Source: Terriglobia bacterium
GTDB taxonomy: Bacteria; Acidobacteriota; Terriglobia; Terriglobales; Acidobacteriaceae
Reading direction: 5' to 3'
Length of the DNA stretch: 45,191 nucleotides
Assembly: GCA_020073185.1 (NCBI GenBank)
Contig: JAIQFT010000055.1
Span: 1 to 45,191, forward strand
The notes beneath the pieces are model-generated. The model saw nothing but the letters and a program-made list of their open reading frames with translations, was not told the DNA's origin and ran no database searches. The first letter of the stretch is position 1, and each line of letters opens with the position of its first letter. The position numbers and the translations under genes are program-made. Shown piece after piece: positions 24,819-32,986 of the stretch.

Positions 24819-25241
24819 ATGAAGGTCAAAGACCTCGGCACCGCAGCCAAGAAGTTCAGCACCAACGCCTCGGCCGGCAGCACCAATTACGCCACGGGCG
24901 TGCAGAACAATCAGTCCTGGGCGCAGAACACGGAAGCCGCCGCGCCCACCTGGGCGCAGGGCGTCAGTTCCGCCGCGTCCAACGGGCGCTTCGCCAAGGG
25001 CGTGGCCAAGGCCGGCCAGTCCAAGTGGCAGACCAACAGCGTGCAAAAGGGACAAAGCCGCTTCCAGTCGGCAGTGTCCACTCCGGCGGCACAACAGAAT
25101 TGGCAGACCGGCTTCTCGCCCTACGCCAGCATCATCGCCGGCATCACCAAGCCGCCGAAGGGCGTGCGCGGCAGCCCCGGCAATTATGCCATCGTGCAGA
25201 CCATCGGCGACGCGCTGCACAAGGCCAAGGTCGGCGCCTAA
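24819..25241 (+). CDS. Element protein 1, small Ala/Gln/Trp-patterned protein
   Basis: 140 aa from the ATG at 24819 (GAGGG seven bases upstream). Not recognised. It has repeating units with one Trp each: NNQSWAQN, APTWAQGV, QSKWQTNS, QNWQTGF, spaced 15-25 residues in an Ala/Gly/Ser/Gln-rich background, then a more ordered C-terminus FSPYASIIAGITKPPKGVRG. No signal peptide or membrane helix. First gene of the rightward operon, so probably a virion or scaffold component. A GC hairpin follows. Confidence 0.75.
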   Translation: MKVKDLGTAAKKFSTNASAGSTNYATGVQNNQSWAQNTEAAAPTWAQGVSSAASNGRFAKGVAKAGQSKWQTNSVQKGQSRFQSAVSTPAAQQNWQTGFSPYASIIAGITKPPKGVRGSPGNYAIVQTIGDALHKAKVGA

Positions 25242-25257
25242 AGGTACTCTCCCGAAA

Positions 25258-25292
25258 GGGCGGCGACTGGGGCTATTGCACTTTCGCCGCCC
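25258..25292 (+). terminator. Intercistronic hairpin after element gene 1
   Basis: GGGCGGCGA (25,258-25,266) and TCGCCGCCC (25,284-25,292) form a perfect 9-bp stem with a 17-base loop; no T-run follows. It may trim or stabilise the transcript and so set the dose of the first protein. Confidence 0.45.
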
Positions 25293-25316
25293 ATGCCTCC
25301 ACGGAGCTGAGAGCAG

Positions 25317-25694
25317 ATGACGCCTCAAGAGCCAGATTTCGAGCCCGGTCACCCCGCGCGGTTTGACTACGATCCCAGCTCGCCGCAAGCGAAGGAATGG
25401 GCCCGCACGCATTTCGCGCTGAAGGGCGAGCGCGATTTTCCCGTCGGGCATCCCAAGGCGTTCGACACACCCGGCAACACAAATGCCGTGCCCGTGCTCG
25501 CCGGCATTGATCCCGCGCATCCCGAGCTGCAAGAGTTCAGCGGGCGCACTCCCGCACAGGTTGAAGGCTTGAAGCTGTACCAACAATTTGCCGCTCCGCT
25601 CGCACAGGAATCGCCCGTGCTGGAGCCTACCGAAGCACCACAGCCACCGCCGCCCATTGAGCGGCCGATCCCACCGGGACAACCGGGGAGTTAA
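25317..25694 (+). CDS. Element protein 2, hypothetical
   Basis: 125 aa, not recognised. Pro-rich and acidic (FEPGHPARFDYDPSSPQ, then GERDFPVGHPKAFDTPGNTN), with a helical middle TPAQVEGLKLYQQFAAPLAQE and a tail almost all Pro, Glu and Ile. It probably stays partly unfolded. It ends two bases before the next ATG, so it is tightly coupled to the putative capsid gene. Confidence 0.7.
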   Translation: MTPQEPDFEPGHPARFDYDPSSPQAKEWARTHFALKGERDFPVGHPKAFDTPGNTNAVPVLAGIDPAHPELQEFSGRTPAQVEGLKLYQQFAAPLAQESPVLEPTEAPQPPPPIERPIPPGQPGS

Positions 25695-25696
25695 CC

Positions 25697-26557
25697 ATGC
25701 CGCGTGCACTCGAAGTAATCGCAGGATTCAACACCGCGCCGGGCGCGACCTTGGCCGCTTTGACCATGAGCACCGGGCTCTCCTCTACCATCCGCGGCAC
25801 GGACACAAACAAAGGCACCTGGTTGCTTTCCTCGTGGTGCTTCAACACCACGGCGGGAGAGTTCAGGATCACGTCGCCTCGGTTGCATGACCAGGCGCAG
25901 GGCATCCGCAACCGCGTGACCGCCGCGTTCACGGCGCCGCTGGTTCCTGGACACACCAATGCGGCCTTCGCGCAACGCCTGTACGCACAGGACAATTTGA
26001 CGCTGCAGCTCTCCGGCGGCGGCGGCGCGGAAATCGACACCGCCGCTCTGCTGATCGGCTATGACGACCTGGCCGGCATCGCGGGCCGCTACATCGACGT
26101 TGCCACGCTGCGCAAGGCGGGCGTCAACATCGTGACCGCGGAAGTCACCGTGACCGCAGTTGCCACCGGAAATTTCGGTGGAGCGGTGGCGATCAACAGC
26201 TCGTTCGACAACCTGATCGCCAACACGGATTACGCCGTACTTGGCGGAATGACCGACACCCGCGGCAACGTGGTGGGCATCACGGCAGTCGATTTCGGCA
26301 ACCTCCGAGTCGGCTTCCCGGCGGAGCCCACGCTGCGCGACGAAACGCAGAATTGGTTCATGCAGTTGAGCACCGCGTTCAACGCCCCGTACATCCCGGT
26401 GTTCAACTCCGCCAACAAAACCACCACGCTGGTGGATGTGCAGACGAACAACGCGGGCGGCACCTACATCATCAACCTGGCGCTGGTGCAGTTGGCGCCG
26501 GGCTCGGTGCCGGCGTACAGCAGCCCGACCAGCGCGGGACAGCAGCCGGGCGCGTAA
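25697..26557 (+). CDS. Element protein 3, putative major capsid protein
   Basis: 286 aa with the best ribosome site of the operon (GGGGAG) and a strong hairpin after it, both fitting high expression. Composition is beta-rich with many Thr, Ala, Asn and Gly (for example TAEVTVTAVATGNFGGAV and NKTTTLVDVQTNNAGGTY). There is no signal peptide or membrane helix. Size and composition would suit a double-jelly-roll coat protein of tailless phages (corticovirus P2 is of similar length), but no sequence motif proves this; it could also be a spike or decoration protein. Confidence 0.5.
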   Translation: MPRALEVIAGFNTAPGATLAALTMSTGLSSTIRGTDTNKGTWLLSSWCFNTTAGEFRITSPRLHDQAQGIRNRVTAAFTAPLVPGHTNAAFAQRLYAQDNLTLQLSGGGGAEIDTAALLIGYDDLAGIAGRYIDVATLRKAGVNIVTAEVTVTAVATGNFGGAVAINSSFDNLIANTDYAVLGGMTDTRGNVVGITAVDFGNLRVGFPAEPTLRDETQNWFMQLSTAFNAPYIPVFNSANKTTTLVDVQTNNAGGTYIINLALVQLAPGSVPAYSSPTSAGQQPGA

Positions 26558-26588
26558 CGAAGTTTCCTCCGCCACAGGGTAGCGAAGG

Positions 26589-26620
26589 ACGGGGCAGCGG
26601 CTGATCGGCTGCTGCCCCGT
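26589..26620 (+). terminator. Strong hairpin after putative capsid gene
   Basis: ACGGGGCAGC (26,589-26,598) and GCTGCCCCGT (26,611-26,620) form a perfect 10-bp stem around a 12-base loop. There is no T-run. Such a stem behind a capsid gene usually raises that gene's transcript over those downstream. Confidence 0.55.
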
Positions 26621-26635
26621 TCCACGAAAGAGAGC

Positions 26636-27532
26636 ATGGGATCGGGCCTAATACCTCCGGGACAGCCGCAGCCGATGCAGGACGGCGAGTTTGAAAGCCT
26701 GAGCCAGCCTTCGCGGATCAGCTTTACGCTGGCCAAACTACAACCGCCAAGCGATCTCTACATCACGCGCGACGATCAGATCGTGGTGCGCGCCATCGGC
26801 ACCGTTGCCAGCGAAAGCATTCACGTAACGGGACGCCTGCTAACACTGGATGGAGTGGTAGTGCCGTTCGCGGTTGACGTTGTGGCGCCCATCGCAAGTA
26901 CCTCCGTGACACGACTGATCTCCGGCGTGGAGGGTTTTCTGCTGTCCCTCACCGCCATAGCTACGCAAGCCACCACTCGTGGCGGTGCGTACGTGCGGGT
27001 CTGGCTCAACCGTGGCGCCGCCGCACTCACTAACTGTCAACAGTTGCTGCTCTCCGATTACGTGACCAACGTGCTGCCGACGTCCTGGCCGTCCGGCATT
27101 CCGCAGGACACGACTTCGGGATTTGGACTCATGCTATCGCTGGCCGGCACGAGTCCTGCCGCGGGCGCGGATTTTACCGGCGCAAATGGTTCGCTTGTTC
27201 GGTGGCGGTTGCAATCCCTGAGCGCGATCCTCACCACTAGCGTTGCGGTCGCTAACCGCAACATCGAATTTGCGCTCACCGACGCGGGCGGACTTACCGT
27301 GTTTCGCGCGGGCGCAACCGCAAGCGTCCCGGCGAGCACGACGGCGCACGTTACCTGCACACCGGGCGGCACTCAGGTGAGCGTCGTCGGAAGCACGCTA
27401 ATGATCCCGTTGCCCGCGCTGGTGATGATGCCGCTGAACTACGGGTTCAAGACGATCACCACGAATCTTCAGGCAGCCGACCAGTGGAGCGCGATTCAAA
27501 TGGTCGTGGAGCAATGGTTCGATGGCCTCTAA
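26636..27532 (+). CDS. Element protein 4, beta-rich structural protein
   Basis: 298 aa, not recognised. After a Pro/Gln-rich N-terminus (GSGLIPPGQPQPMQDGEFE) come many short strands: DDQIVVRAIGTVASESIHVTG, LLTLDGVVVPFAVDVV, ARG-poor TTRGGAYVRVWLNRG and RNIEFALTDAGGL. Pro and Thr are frequent and Lys is almost absent. No membrane helix. Its place after the putative capsid gene suggests a minor coat, spike or second capsid protein. Confidence 0.65.
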   Translation: MGSGLIPPGQPQPMQDGEFESLSQPSRISFTLAKLQPPSDLYITRDDQIVVRAIGTVASESIHVTGRLLTLDGVVVPFAVDVVAPIASTSVTRLISGVEGFLLSLTAIATQATTRGGAYVRVWLNRGAAALTNCQQLLLSDYVTNVLPTSWPSGIPQDTTSGFGLMLSLAGTSPAAGADFTGANGSLVRWRLQSLSAILTTSVAVANRNIEFALTDAGGLTVFRAGATASVPASTTAHVTCTPGGTQVSVVGSTLMIPLPALVMMPLNYGFKTITTNLQAADQWSAIQMVVEQWFDGL

Positions 27533-27797
27533 CGAAAGCGGCAACGGCAACGGCAACGGAGCGGCGCACGCGGCGCACACCGCGTCTCTGCATATCGAGA
27601 TGGACTTGTGCACCCACACCCTCAAGGTGAACGCGCAGACGCCGAATCTGGATTGCGCGTTGTCCATGCTGGCGGCGACGACCAGGGCAATCGAGGCGCA
27701 GCTTCGGCAGCAACAGGCTTTGGAGTTCGCCGCGCGGCAACAGCGCGCGGCACAGGACGCACAAATCAGCGCCATGGTGCGCGGAGGCAAGGTGTAA
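27522..27797 (+). CDS. Element protein 5, small hypothetical
   Basis: 91 aa, overlapping the preceding gene by 11 bases. An Asn-Gly-rich start (SNESGNGNGNGAAHAAH) leads to two short strands and a long helix (RAIEAQLRQQQALEFAARQQRAAQDAQ) that could form a coiled coil. No known family. Confidence 0.7.
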   Translation: MASNESGNGNGNGAAHAAHTASLHIEMDLCTHTLKVNAQTPNLDCALSMLAATTRAIEAQLRQQQALEFAARQQRAAQDAQISAMVRGGKV

Positions 27798-27800
27798 CTT

Positions 27801-28190
27801 ATGGGCGTTCGATTCGCTACCGTCGCATCAACCGCTATCGTTGCGAGCCCGGGCGCAGCCGCGGAGACGATCATCTGCACCACCCCGCCAATCAACCTGT
27901 TCGCGGACAACGCCCTCGTCTCGATATGGTGGTGGTTCAACATGACGCTGCAGGCCACCGTCTCTACCGTCGCCTTCAAGCTGCGGCGCGGTCCTACGAC
28001 GTCTGATACGCAGATCAACAGAACCGCGGCGTTCACATGGGCGGGCGGCTCCACTTGCTTCTATTCCGGCTGCTATGTGGACACTCCCGGCGTGGTGGCC
28101 GAGCAGCAGTATTGCATCACGGTGACGTGCAACAGCGCGGGCGGCGCGTCTCTGGTCAACGATGTTTGTCTGGCTTGCATGGTGCTGTAG
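27801..28190 (+). CDS. Element protein 6, small beta-rich protein
   Basis: 129 aa. Strand-rich with Thr, Val and six Cys (for example IICTTPP, CFYSGCYV, QYCITVTC, DVCLACMVL), spaced like a jelly-roll or Ig-type coat protein. LVSIWWWFNMTLQ has a Trp run. There is no signal peptide. Probably a virion surface protein; function unknown. Confidence 0.65.
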   Translation: MGVRFATVASTAIVASPGAAAETIICTTPPINLFADNALVSIWWWFNMTLQATVSTVAFKLRRGPTTSDTQINRTAAFTWAGGSTCFYSGCYVDTPGVVAEQQYCITVTCNSAGGASLVNDVCLACMVL

Positions 28191-28216
28191 CACCGGCAAG
28201 AGTTGTGAGGTGATTT

Positions 28217-28507
28217 GTGGGTATCCTGTCGAAGATTTCGGGCATTCTTTCCTTGCTGCCGTACCTGGTGGCCGGGGTCAACACACTTCATTCGGGCGCC
28301 AGCGGCGCCGATAAGAAAACGGCGGTGATGCAGTTGGCGGCGGTGGCGTTGCAAGGCGTGGACATTGCCCTACCGGGCGCCGCGCCAGCTATCGAGCTGG
28401 CAGCGCCGCACATCTCGACCGCGGTGGATGCCTTCGTGGGCATCTTCAACGCGTTTGGAATCTTCGGCCACAAGACGCCGCCCGCACCGGCGCCCGCGGC
28501 CGGCTAG
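28217..28507 (+). CDS. Element protein 7, small membrane-associated protein
   Basis: 96 aa from a GTG with GAGGTG upstream. Two apolar segments (LSLLPYLVAGVNTL and AFVGIFNAFGIF) flank an Ala-rich helical middle, with a Pro/Ala tail (KTPPAPAPAAG). It may be a virion membrane protein or a holin-like protein. Confidence 0.6.
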   Translation: MGILSKISGILSLLPYLVAGVNTLHSGASGADKKTAVMQLAAVALQGVDIALPGAAPAIELAAPHISTAVDAFVGIFNAFGIFGHKTPPAPAPAAG

Positions 28508-28628
28508 ACGTTGTGGCGGTAAACAGGGAAAACCTGCAGACGGCGCACCTGGCCCCTGGGCTCGACGCAGGGCACCAAATTACAAGAGAGTACCGCCGCC
28601 ACAGCAACTTTGTACGAGAGGACAGACC

Positions 28629-29072
28629 GTGAAGCTACTCAACGTGATCTTCGGGCTCATCGTATTTTTCTACTGGCCGCTTGGGATGCTGGCGCAGGCG
28701 CCGGTCCTGAATGCCGTCATGCCGGCCTGCATCGCGTTGCCGCAGTCCGATCCGCCCGTGTTGACGATCACCGGCAGCGGCTTTCAGCCCACGGCGCGGG
28801 TGCAGGTGAACAAAGTCAAGCGGGTCACCGAGTACACCGATGCGCAGCACCTGGAGACTCAGTTGCTGCCGCGCGATGTCGCCCATCCCGGCAAGCTGAC
28901 AGTGCGCGTGTATAACCCAAAGCCGCTGAAGCCCTCGAACGCGGTGCGCGTGCAAGTGGTCGCCTCCACTAAGAACGGCAATATGTCGTTTACCGACACA
29001 TCGCGCAAGCCGCGCGTGAAGGTGGCGGTTATCCCGATAGTCTGGCATGTGGAAGCATGCCCAAGCCCATGA
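28629..29072 (+). CDS. Element protein 8, exported IPT/TIG-domain protein
   Basis: 147 aa from the GTG at 28629 (GAGAGGA upstream); the longer in-frame ORF lacks support. An N-terminal signal or anchor (VKLLNVIFGLIVFFYWPLGM) is followed by one IPT/TIG Ig-like domain: PPVLTITGSGFQPTARVQVN, TQLLPRDVAHPGKLTVRVYN and NAVRVQVV. TIG domains are common on the surface of this type of host. In a phage it could be a spike, or a conversion protein that changes the lysogen's surface. Confidence 0.75.
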   Translation: MKLLNVIFGLIVFFYWPLGMLAQAPVLNAVMPACIALPQSDPPVLTITGSGFQPTARVQVNKVKRVTEYTDAQHLETQLLPRDVAHPGKLTVRVYNPKPLKPSNAVRVQVVASTKNGNMSFTDTSRKPRVKVAVIPIVWHVEACPSP

Positions 29073-29227
29073 TGTTCCACCTCACTTTCCAAGAGTGGTG
29101 GGCTTTGCACTGGGTCATGTTTGGCGTGCTGGTCTGGCAACTGGCCACGGTGAAAGCTGAGGTCGCAGATTTGCGCCGCCACTTCGGAGTCCCCGCCAGA
29201 AAGCGCCGCTTCTGGAGGAAAGACTAA
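29057..29227 (+). CDS. Element protein 9, 56-aa single-pass membrane protein
   Basis: It starts inside the last codons of the TIG gene (16-base overlap). MPKPMMFHLTFQEWW, then a membrane helix ALHWVMFGVLVWQLATV, and a very basic end RRHFGVPARKRRFWRKD. Small basic single-pass proteins are frequent in membrane-containing phages and in lysis units. Too short for most gene finders. Confidence 0.6.
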   Translation: MPKPMMFHLTFQEWWALHWVMFGVLVWQLATVKAEVADLRRHFGVPARKRRFWRKD

Positions 29228-29247
29228 GGCCAGATCGAGATCCTCCG

Positions 29248-29793
29248 ATGGCTTCCCCGCAGCTCATCCCGCGCCTTGACCCGTCGAAACCGATATTCAC
29301 TCCCACCACGCCCGATTTCACGGGCACGGCACAGCAGCAGCTCGGAGACCTGGGCACGGGTAACGATGGCTTCGACGCGCTCTTTGCGTTGCCGGCCGGC
29401 GCAATCGACCTGGACACGGCCGCGCTTAACGAGTTCGATCCCATGCTGGCCGCGATGGACTTCGACGCGGGCGCCTTTGCCTCGGTGTACCACACGCCGG
29501 TTGACGGCGCGCTGCCCGGCTTCTTGAGCGACGGCGAGGCGCTGAACGCGGCGGTACAGAATCCGGGCGAGGTGCAGGACGTCCCGGTGCCTACCACGCC
29601 ACCAGTGACCCCGCCTTCGGAAACCGGCAGCGACGTGAACCAGCACGTCTACAGGACGTTCCCTTATGGCGAGCCGGGGCAGATCGTCACCATTGACCCG
29701 TTGCCGCTTGGTGGACCGACTGGCAGCCCACCACAGCCATTCCCCGGGCCGAAGCCGCCGCCGATTCCCGTTGGACCGCCAGAAAGTCAGTGA
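29248..29793 (+). CDS. Element protein 10, acidic Pro-rich hypothetical
   Basis: 181 aa, not recognised. The first half has several short Asp-rich segments (GTGNDGFDALFALPAGAIDLD, AAMDFDAGAF). The second half is mostly Pro, Thr and Gly (VPVPTTPPVTPPSETGS, PFPGPKPPPIPVGPP) and likely unfolded. No signal peptide. Possibly a virion linker or fibre base. Confidence 0.65.
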   Translation: MASPQLIPRLDPSKPIFTPTTPDFTGTAQQQLGDLGTGNDGFDALFALPAGAIDLDTAALNEFDPMLAAMDFDAGAFASVYHTPVDGALPGFLSDGEALNAAVQNPGEVQDVPVPTTPPVTPPSETGSDVNQHVYRTFPYGEPGQIVTIDPLPLGGPTGSPPQPFPGPKPPPIPVGPPESQ

Positions 29794-29801
29794 GGTGAAC
29801 C

Positions 29802-30020
29802 ATGGACGATAACCTATCCGTACACGATATAACCGTGCAGGACCAGATCAGACTCGCCAGCGGTAAGAGCGGCGCCGTCAAGCATGTGGTGTTCTACGTT
29901 GGCGCGCACGGCCCGTTCATGCACGATTTCAGCGCGCCGCTGAACACGACGGCGGACATCCAGGCGTACATCCAACAGACGGTCGCGGACCTCCGCGGCA
30001 TCGTGCAGAGACAGTACTGA
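29802..30020 (+). CDS. Element protein 11, small hypothetical
   Basis: 72 aa with a GAGGTG ribosome site. VVFYVGAHGPFMHDFSAPLNT and a helical end IQAYIQQTVADLRGIVQRQY. No family recognised. Its stop overlaps the next start (TGATG), giving translational coupling. Confidence 0.7.
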   Translation: MDDNLSVHDITVQDQIRLASGKSGAVKHVVFYVGAHGPFMHDFSAPLNTTADIQAYIQQTVADLRGIVQRQY

Positions 30021-30922
30021 TGGGCGATTTCTTCAACTCGATATTCGACTTCATGGGCGACGCGGTTGTGGGCGCCCTGGAGAGCTTCGTCGTCTGGCTG
30101 TACCAGCTCGTGATCGTGATTGCGCAGGCGCTGTATCAGATCGTCATTGCCATCGGGAATTTCTTCTGGTCGATTGCCAAGTCAGTGGCGGGATTCTTTG
30201 ACCGGCTGTGGAACGGGTTCTTCAAGGGCATCTTCCAGAGCGTGTGGAACGCGGTGAAGGCCGCATCGGCATGGTTGGAAGCGCACCTGCGGCCGATCAT
30301 CGACTTTCTGAAGAAGCTGCGGAAGCTGTACCAGATTTGGTACAACACCTACATCCGGCCCATCCTGCTGCTGATCCAGCACGTGCGGCAGTACCTGCAG
30401 ATTCTGAGCTTGCTGCACATCTCGATTGCGCAGAAGCTCGACGCTTACCTTGCGCAACTGCAGGCCAAGATCGTGCAGAGCTTCGCCACCATCGTGGCCA
30501 CGCTGAACGCAGCCATTGACGTGCTGAACGCGCTGGCCGATCCCAGTTACCTGATTCGCAAGCCGGCGCTGCTGCTGTCCATCCGGCGTCAGTTGCCGGC
30601 GCTGATACACGCGGTCACCGGCCGGCCGCCTGGTTACTGGTTTCCAAGTCCACAAGGAGCGGCGGGCGGACCGTTCTCGCCGCCCAAGATGCCCTTTAAC
30701 TTCTCCGATCCGTCACAGAATCCGCCCACCAGCTCGTACCTCGGCTATGACGACGGAATCGGGAACGTGAGCCCGTTTCTTGACGGGTTTCAGTTCGCGG
30801 ACGGCGCGGTGGACGCGACGGCGCCGCTGGACTACTTCAATGACGACCTGTACTCGGTAGTCCAGTGTCCGGGCGGCGATCCCTCTAAGTGTCTGCTGGC
30901 ATCGTGGGGCGTCAGTGCCTAG
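30020..30922 (+). CDS. Element protein 12, multi-pass/amphipathic membrane protein
   Basis: 300 aa. Residues 1-60 are a long apolar run (FVVWLYQLVIVIAQALYQIV, then AIGNFFWSIAKSVAGFF), followed by Trp/Lys-rich amphipathic helices (RLWNGFFKGIFQSVWNAVKA), a helical section to about 200 and a Pro/Gly/Asp-rich end. This suits a virion membrane or DNA-delivery (pilot) protein. No homologue could be named. Confidence 0.65.
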   Translation: MGDFFNSIFDFMGDAVVGALESFVVWLYQLVIVIAQALYQIVIAIGNFFWSIAKSVAGFFDRLWNGFFKGIFQSVWNAVKAASAWLEAHLRPIIDFLKKLRKLYQIWYNTYIRPILLLIQHVRQYLQILSLLHISIAQKLDAYLAQLQAKIVQSFATIVATLNAAIDVLNALADPSYLIRKPALLLSIRRQLPALIHAVTGRPPGYWFPSPQGAAGGPFSPPKMPFNFSDPSQNPPTSSYLGYDDGIGNVSPFLDGFQFADGAVDATAPLDYFNDDLYSVVQCPGGDPSKCLLASWGVSA

Positions 30923-32411
30923 CAATCCCATTGACCCGTCGCAACTCTCTGCAGACGCCATCGCACGGGCCAAGGCCGCTGCCAACGCCACGGGCGACAC
31001 GATTACTAACGTCACCACAGACATCCGTCTAGCGCGTGAGCACGCTGCAGCGGCAATCAAGGACATTCTGAAGTCGGGCGGCATCTTTAAGACGGTTGTG
31101 GATGCGGGCTTCAGCCTTGCCAGCAGCATACTCGCCGGCTTCTTTTCCTTGATCTCCGCGTTCAGGCACGAAGCGGCGGAGACGTTCGACGACACCACGG
31201 CCGAGGTGCTGAACGAGTTTCTAGGGACTGAGTTCACGGGCTCACAGATTGCGGCGGGCTCGGGAACGGACGTAATGCTTACCAAGGCGGGCACGGTCGG
31301 AAATCTGGTGCTCAATCGACTGGAGCAAGAGTTCACAGGCGGCGGTCCCGTCACGATGGAGAGCGGCGCGAAAGGCGCCCGCACGTTCGCCGGATACGGC
31401 GTGAACTTCGCGGTGCAGAACGCGCTTGTGTCGCTGCTCGGCGCCTGCATCCCCGAGACGCGCCTTGACGACATCCGGGAGCTTGGCGTTGAAGTGGCGG
31501 GCAATCTAGGCTTGGGGCGGTTGATGAATCGCGCGCTGCGGCCGCTGGTGGAGAACACCATCACCAAGCCCTATAACAGGCAACTGCAGCGCAAGTACCA
31601 GATGGACTTGCTCAGTGCCGCCGAGCTGGCGACGGCGGTGCTCGCGGATCGCATGGAAGGCGATACCGCGATGGAGCTGCTTAAGCAGCACGGCTTCAGC
31701 GACGATCAGATAACCGAGCTGCTGGAGCAAAAGACGCCGCGGCTGCACACGGAAGAATGGGCCTTGTTGGACGCGATGAAGGTTACCCCGCTTGAAGTGG
31801 GGCTGATGCACGACAAGGCAGTGGGGACGCCGCAGAACATCATTGACCTGCGGCTGCAGGTTCTAACTCACAAGCGCCTGCAGCACCACAAGGACCGCAT
31901 ACTGAACGCCGTGCTCTCCCAGATCAACGAAGGCTTTCTTCCAGCCGCCGCGCTGGACCCTTGGTTGACACGCTTGAACGTTCCCGACGATGAACAAGAC
32001 TTGTGGCGGTTGGCCGCGGGCGTTGAAGCGGAGCGGACGCGCAAGAGGATCTCGCACGCGGAGATGCTGTTCTTGTTCGAGGCTTCACAGGTGACGCAAG
32101 AGGATGTGCGGCTGTGGGCGATCTCCGAGGGTTACAGCTCCGACGACATAGAGCGGCTACTGGTGTTCTTTGAATTGAAAGCTACCGAAGCCGCGCAAAA
32201 GACCACGGGTGGCGCCGCGGCGGCCGCTGGACATCTCCACAAGGAACACGTGGCCTTTATGACCGACCTGATCACCGGCTGGTGGGGGAGATCTCCGACA
32301 ACAGCGGAGCTTGACTACTGGGTGACGATGCTCGATACCAAGGAACGTACCAAGGCCGACGTCAAGAACGAGCTGAAGACGCTGGACACTAGTGGGCCGG
32401 CCATGCCTTAG
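30915..32411 (+). CDS. Element protein 13, large helical structural protein
   Basis: 498 aa from a GTG overlapping the previous gene by 8 bases; the longest gene of the element. Apolar helix about 55-75 (FSLASSILAGFFSLISAF), another region around 140-200, then helical units of 35-45 residues that resemble one another: HGFSDDQITELLEQKT and EGYSSDDIERLLVFFEL. No Walker motif, so it is not a packaging ATPase. It may be a vertex, pilot or minor capsid protein. It ends tail to tail with the leftward operon, overlapping the last 23 bases. Confidence 0.65.
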   Translation: MPSNPIDPSQLSADAIARAKAAANATGDTITNVTTDIRLAREHAAAAIKDILKSGGIFKTVVDAGFSLASSILAGFFSLISAFRHEAAETFDDTTAEVLNEFLGTEFTGSQIAAGSGTDVMLTKAGTVGNLVLNRLEQEFTGGGPVTMESGAKGARTFAGYGVNFAVQNALVSLLGACIPETRLDDIRELGVEVAGNLGLGRLMNRALRPLVENTITKPYNRQLQRKYQMDLLSAAELATAVLADRMEGDTAMELLKQHGFSDDQITELLEQKTPRLHTEEWALLDAMKVTPLEVGLMHDKAVGTPQNIIDLRLQVLTHKRLQHHKDRILNAVLSQINEGFLPAAALDPWLTRLNVPDDEQDLWRLAAGVEAERTRKRISHAEMLFLFEASQVTQEDVRLWAISEGYSSDDIERLLVFFELKATEAAQKTTGGAAAAAGHLHKEHVAFMTDLITGWWGRSPTTAELDYWVTMLDTKERTKADVKNELKTLDTSGPAMP

Positions 32412-32721
32412 GCTTTGCGTGCTTCTTGGCCGGCTGCGGTGACCGCGGCGCCGGCTGCACGACTGACGCAGGCGTTAGTTCGTGGCGTTGCTTGTAGGTC
32501 GCGCACCCGTACCACATAAACACGCCGCCCATCAGCACAACGCCTATCACCACAGCCAACACGGACTGCACTGCTTTAGCAAGGCGATCAGGTTGCTCGC
32601 CGCGGCCGGCAATGTAGAGCAGCGCGCCTACCGCGATTGCGCCCAGGCCGTGCATGAAAAAGACAACCGTGAAGCAGAGGATAAGACCGACGACGATGAA
32701 CAGCAGCCCTAGGATTCTCAT
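32389..32721 (-). CDS. Element membrane protein, holin candidate
   Basis: 110 aa with an AAGGAGGG ribosome site. Three apolar segments (RILGLLFIVVGLILCFTVVF, GLGAIAVGALLYIAG, VLAVVIGVVLMGGVFMWYG) and a basic Pro-rich cytoplasmic-type tail (PRSPQPAKKHAKPKAWP). It lies in the same leftward operon as the GH24 endolysin, which lacks a signal peptide and so needs a holin. Last gene of that operon. Confidence 0.6.
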   Translation of the reverse strand: MRILGLLFIVVGLILCFTVVFFMHGLGAIAVGALLYIAGRGEQPDRLAKAVQSVLAVVIGVVLMGGVFMWYGCATYKQRHELTPASVVQPAPRSPQPAKKHAKPKAWPAH

Positions 32722-32737
32722 ACAACCCTCCTTGGCC

Positions 32738-32747
32738 GTGCTAACAC
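32738..32747. promoter_or_regulatory. GTGCTAACAC dyad, element copy 1
   Basis: GTG, CTAA, CAC, with C and G extending the arms outside (CGTG/CACG). The same 10-mer recurs at 33,011 and near-copies at 37,487 (GTGCTAGCAC, a perfect palindrome) and 37,651 (GTGTTGACAC), all within the leftward operon. It may be an operator family. Confidence 0.35.
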
Positions 32748-32986
32748 GCTCTGGTGCTCACGGCATGGGCCTGTAGTACTTCATTCAGCAGAGTCAGCGT
32801 CTGGCGCCGCATTCCGATCCGGCCGAGGACTCGGGCCAGCTCGCCGGCGCACTTCTCGCACGCGTGGATCGCCGGAACGGTACGCTGTGACCTGGTGCGC
32901 CGCGTTCCGTATCCCGAAATCAGCACGGTAAACGTTACCACGGCTCTGGGCGCCTTCTCGCAACAATCGCAAAATGGGCGGCTCAT
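32741..32986 (-). CDS. Element zinc-finger-like small protein
   Basis: 81 aa. MSRPFCDCCEKAPRAVVTF and, 30 residues on, HACEKCAGELARVLGR give a CxCC...CxxC set that can bind zinc. Basic middle (YGTRRTRSQRTV). Small zinc-binding proteins of this type in phages often touch host transcription; the role here is unknown. Confidence 0.65.
   Translation of the reverse strand: MSRPFCDCCEKAPRAVVTFTVLISGYGTRRTRSQRTVPAIHACEKCAGELARVLGRIGMRRQTLTLLNEVLQAHAVSTRAC

Noticed and set aside
25691-26575. Leftward 294-codon ORF opposite the putative capsid gene
   Set aside because: Arg/His/Val-rich shadow with no ribosome site, against the direction of a tightly packed operon.
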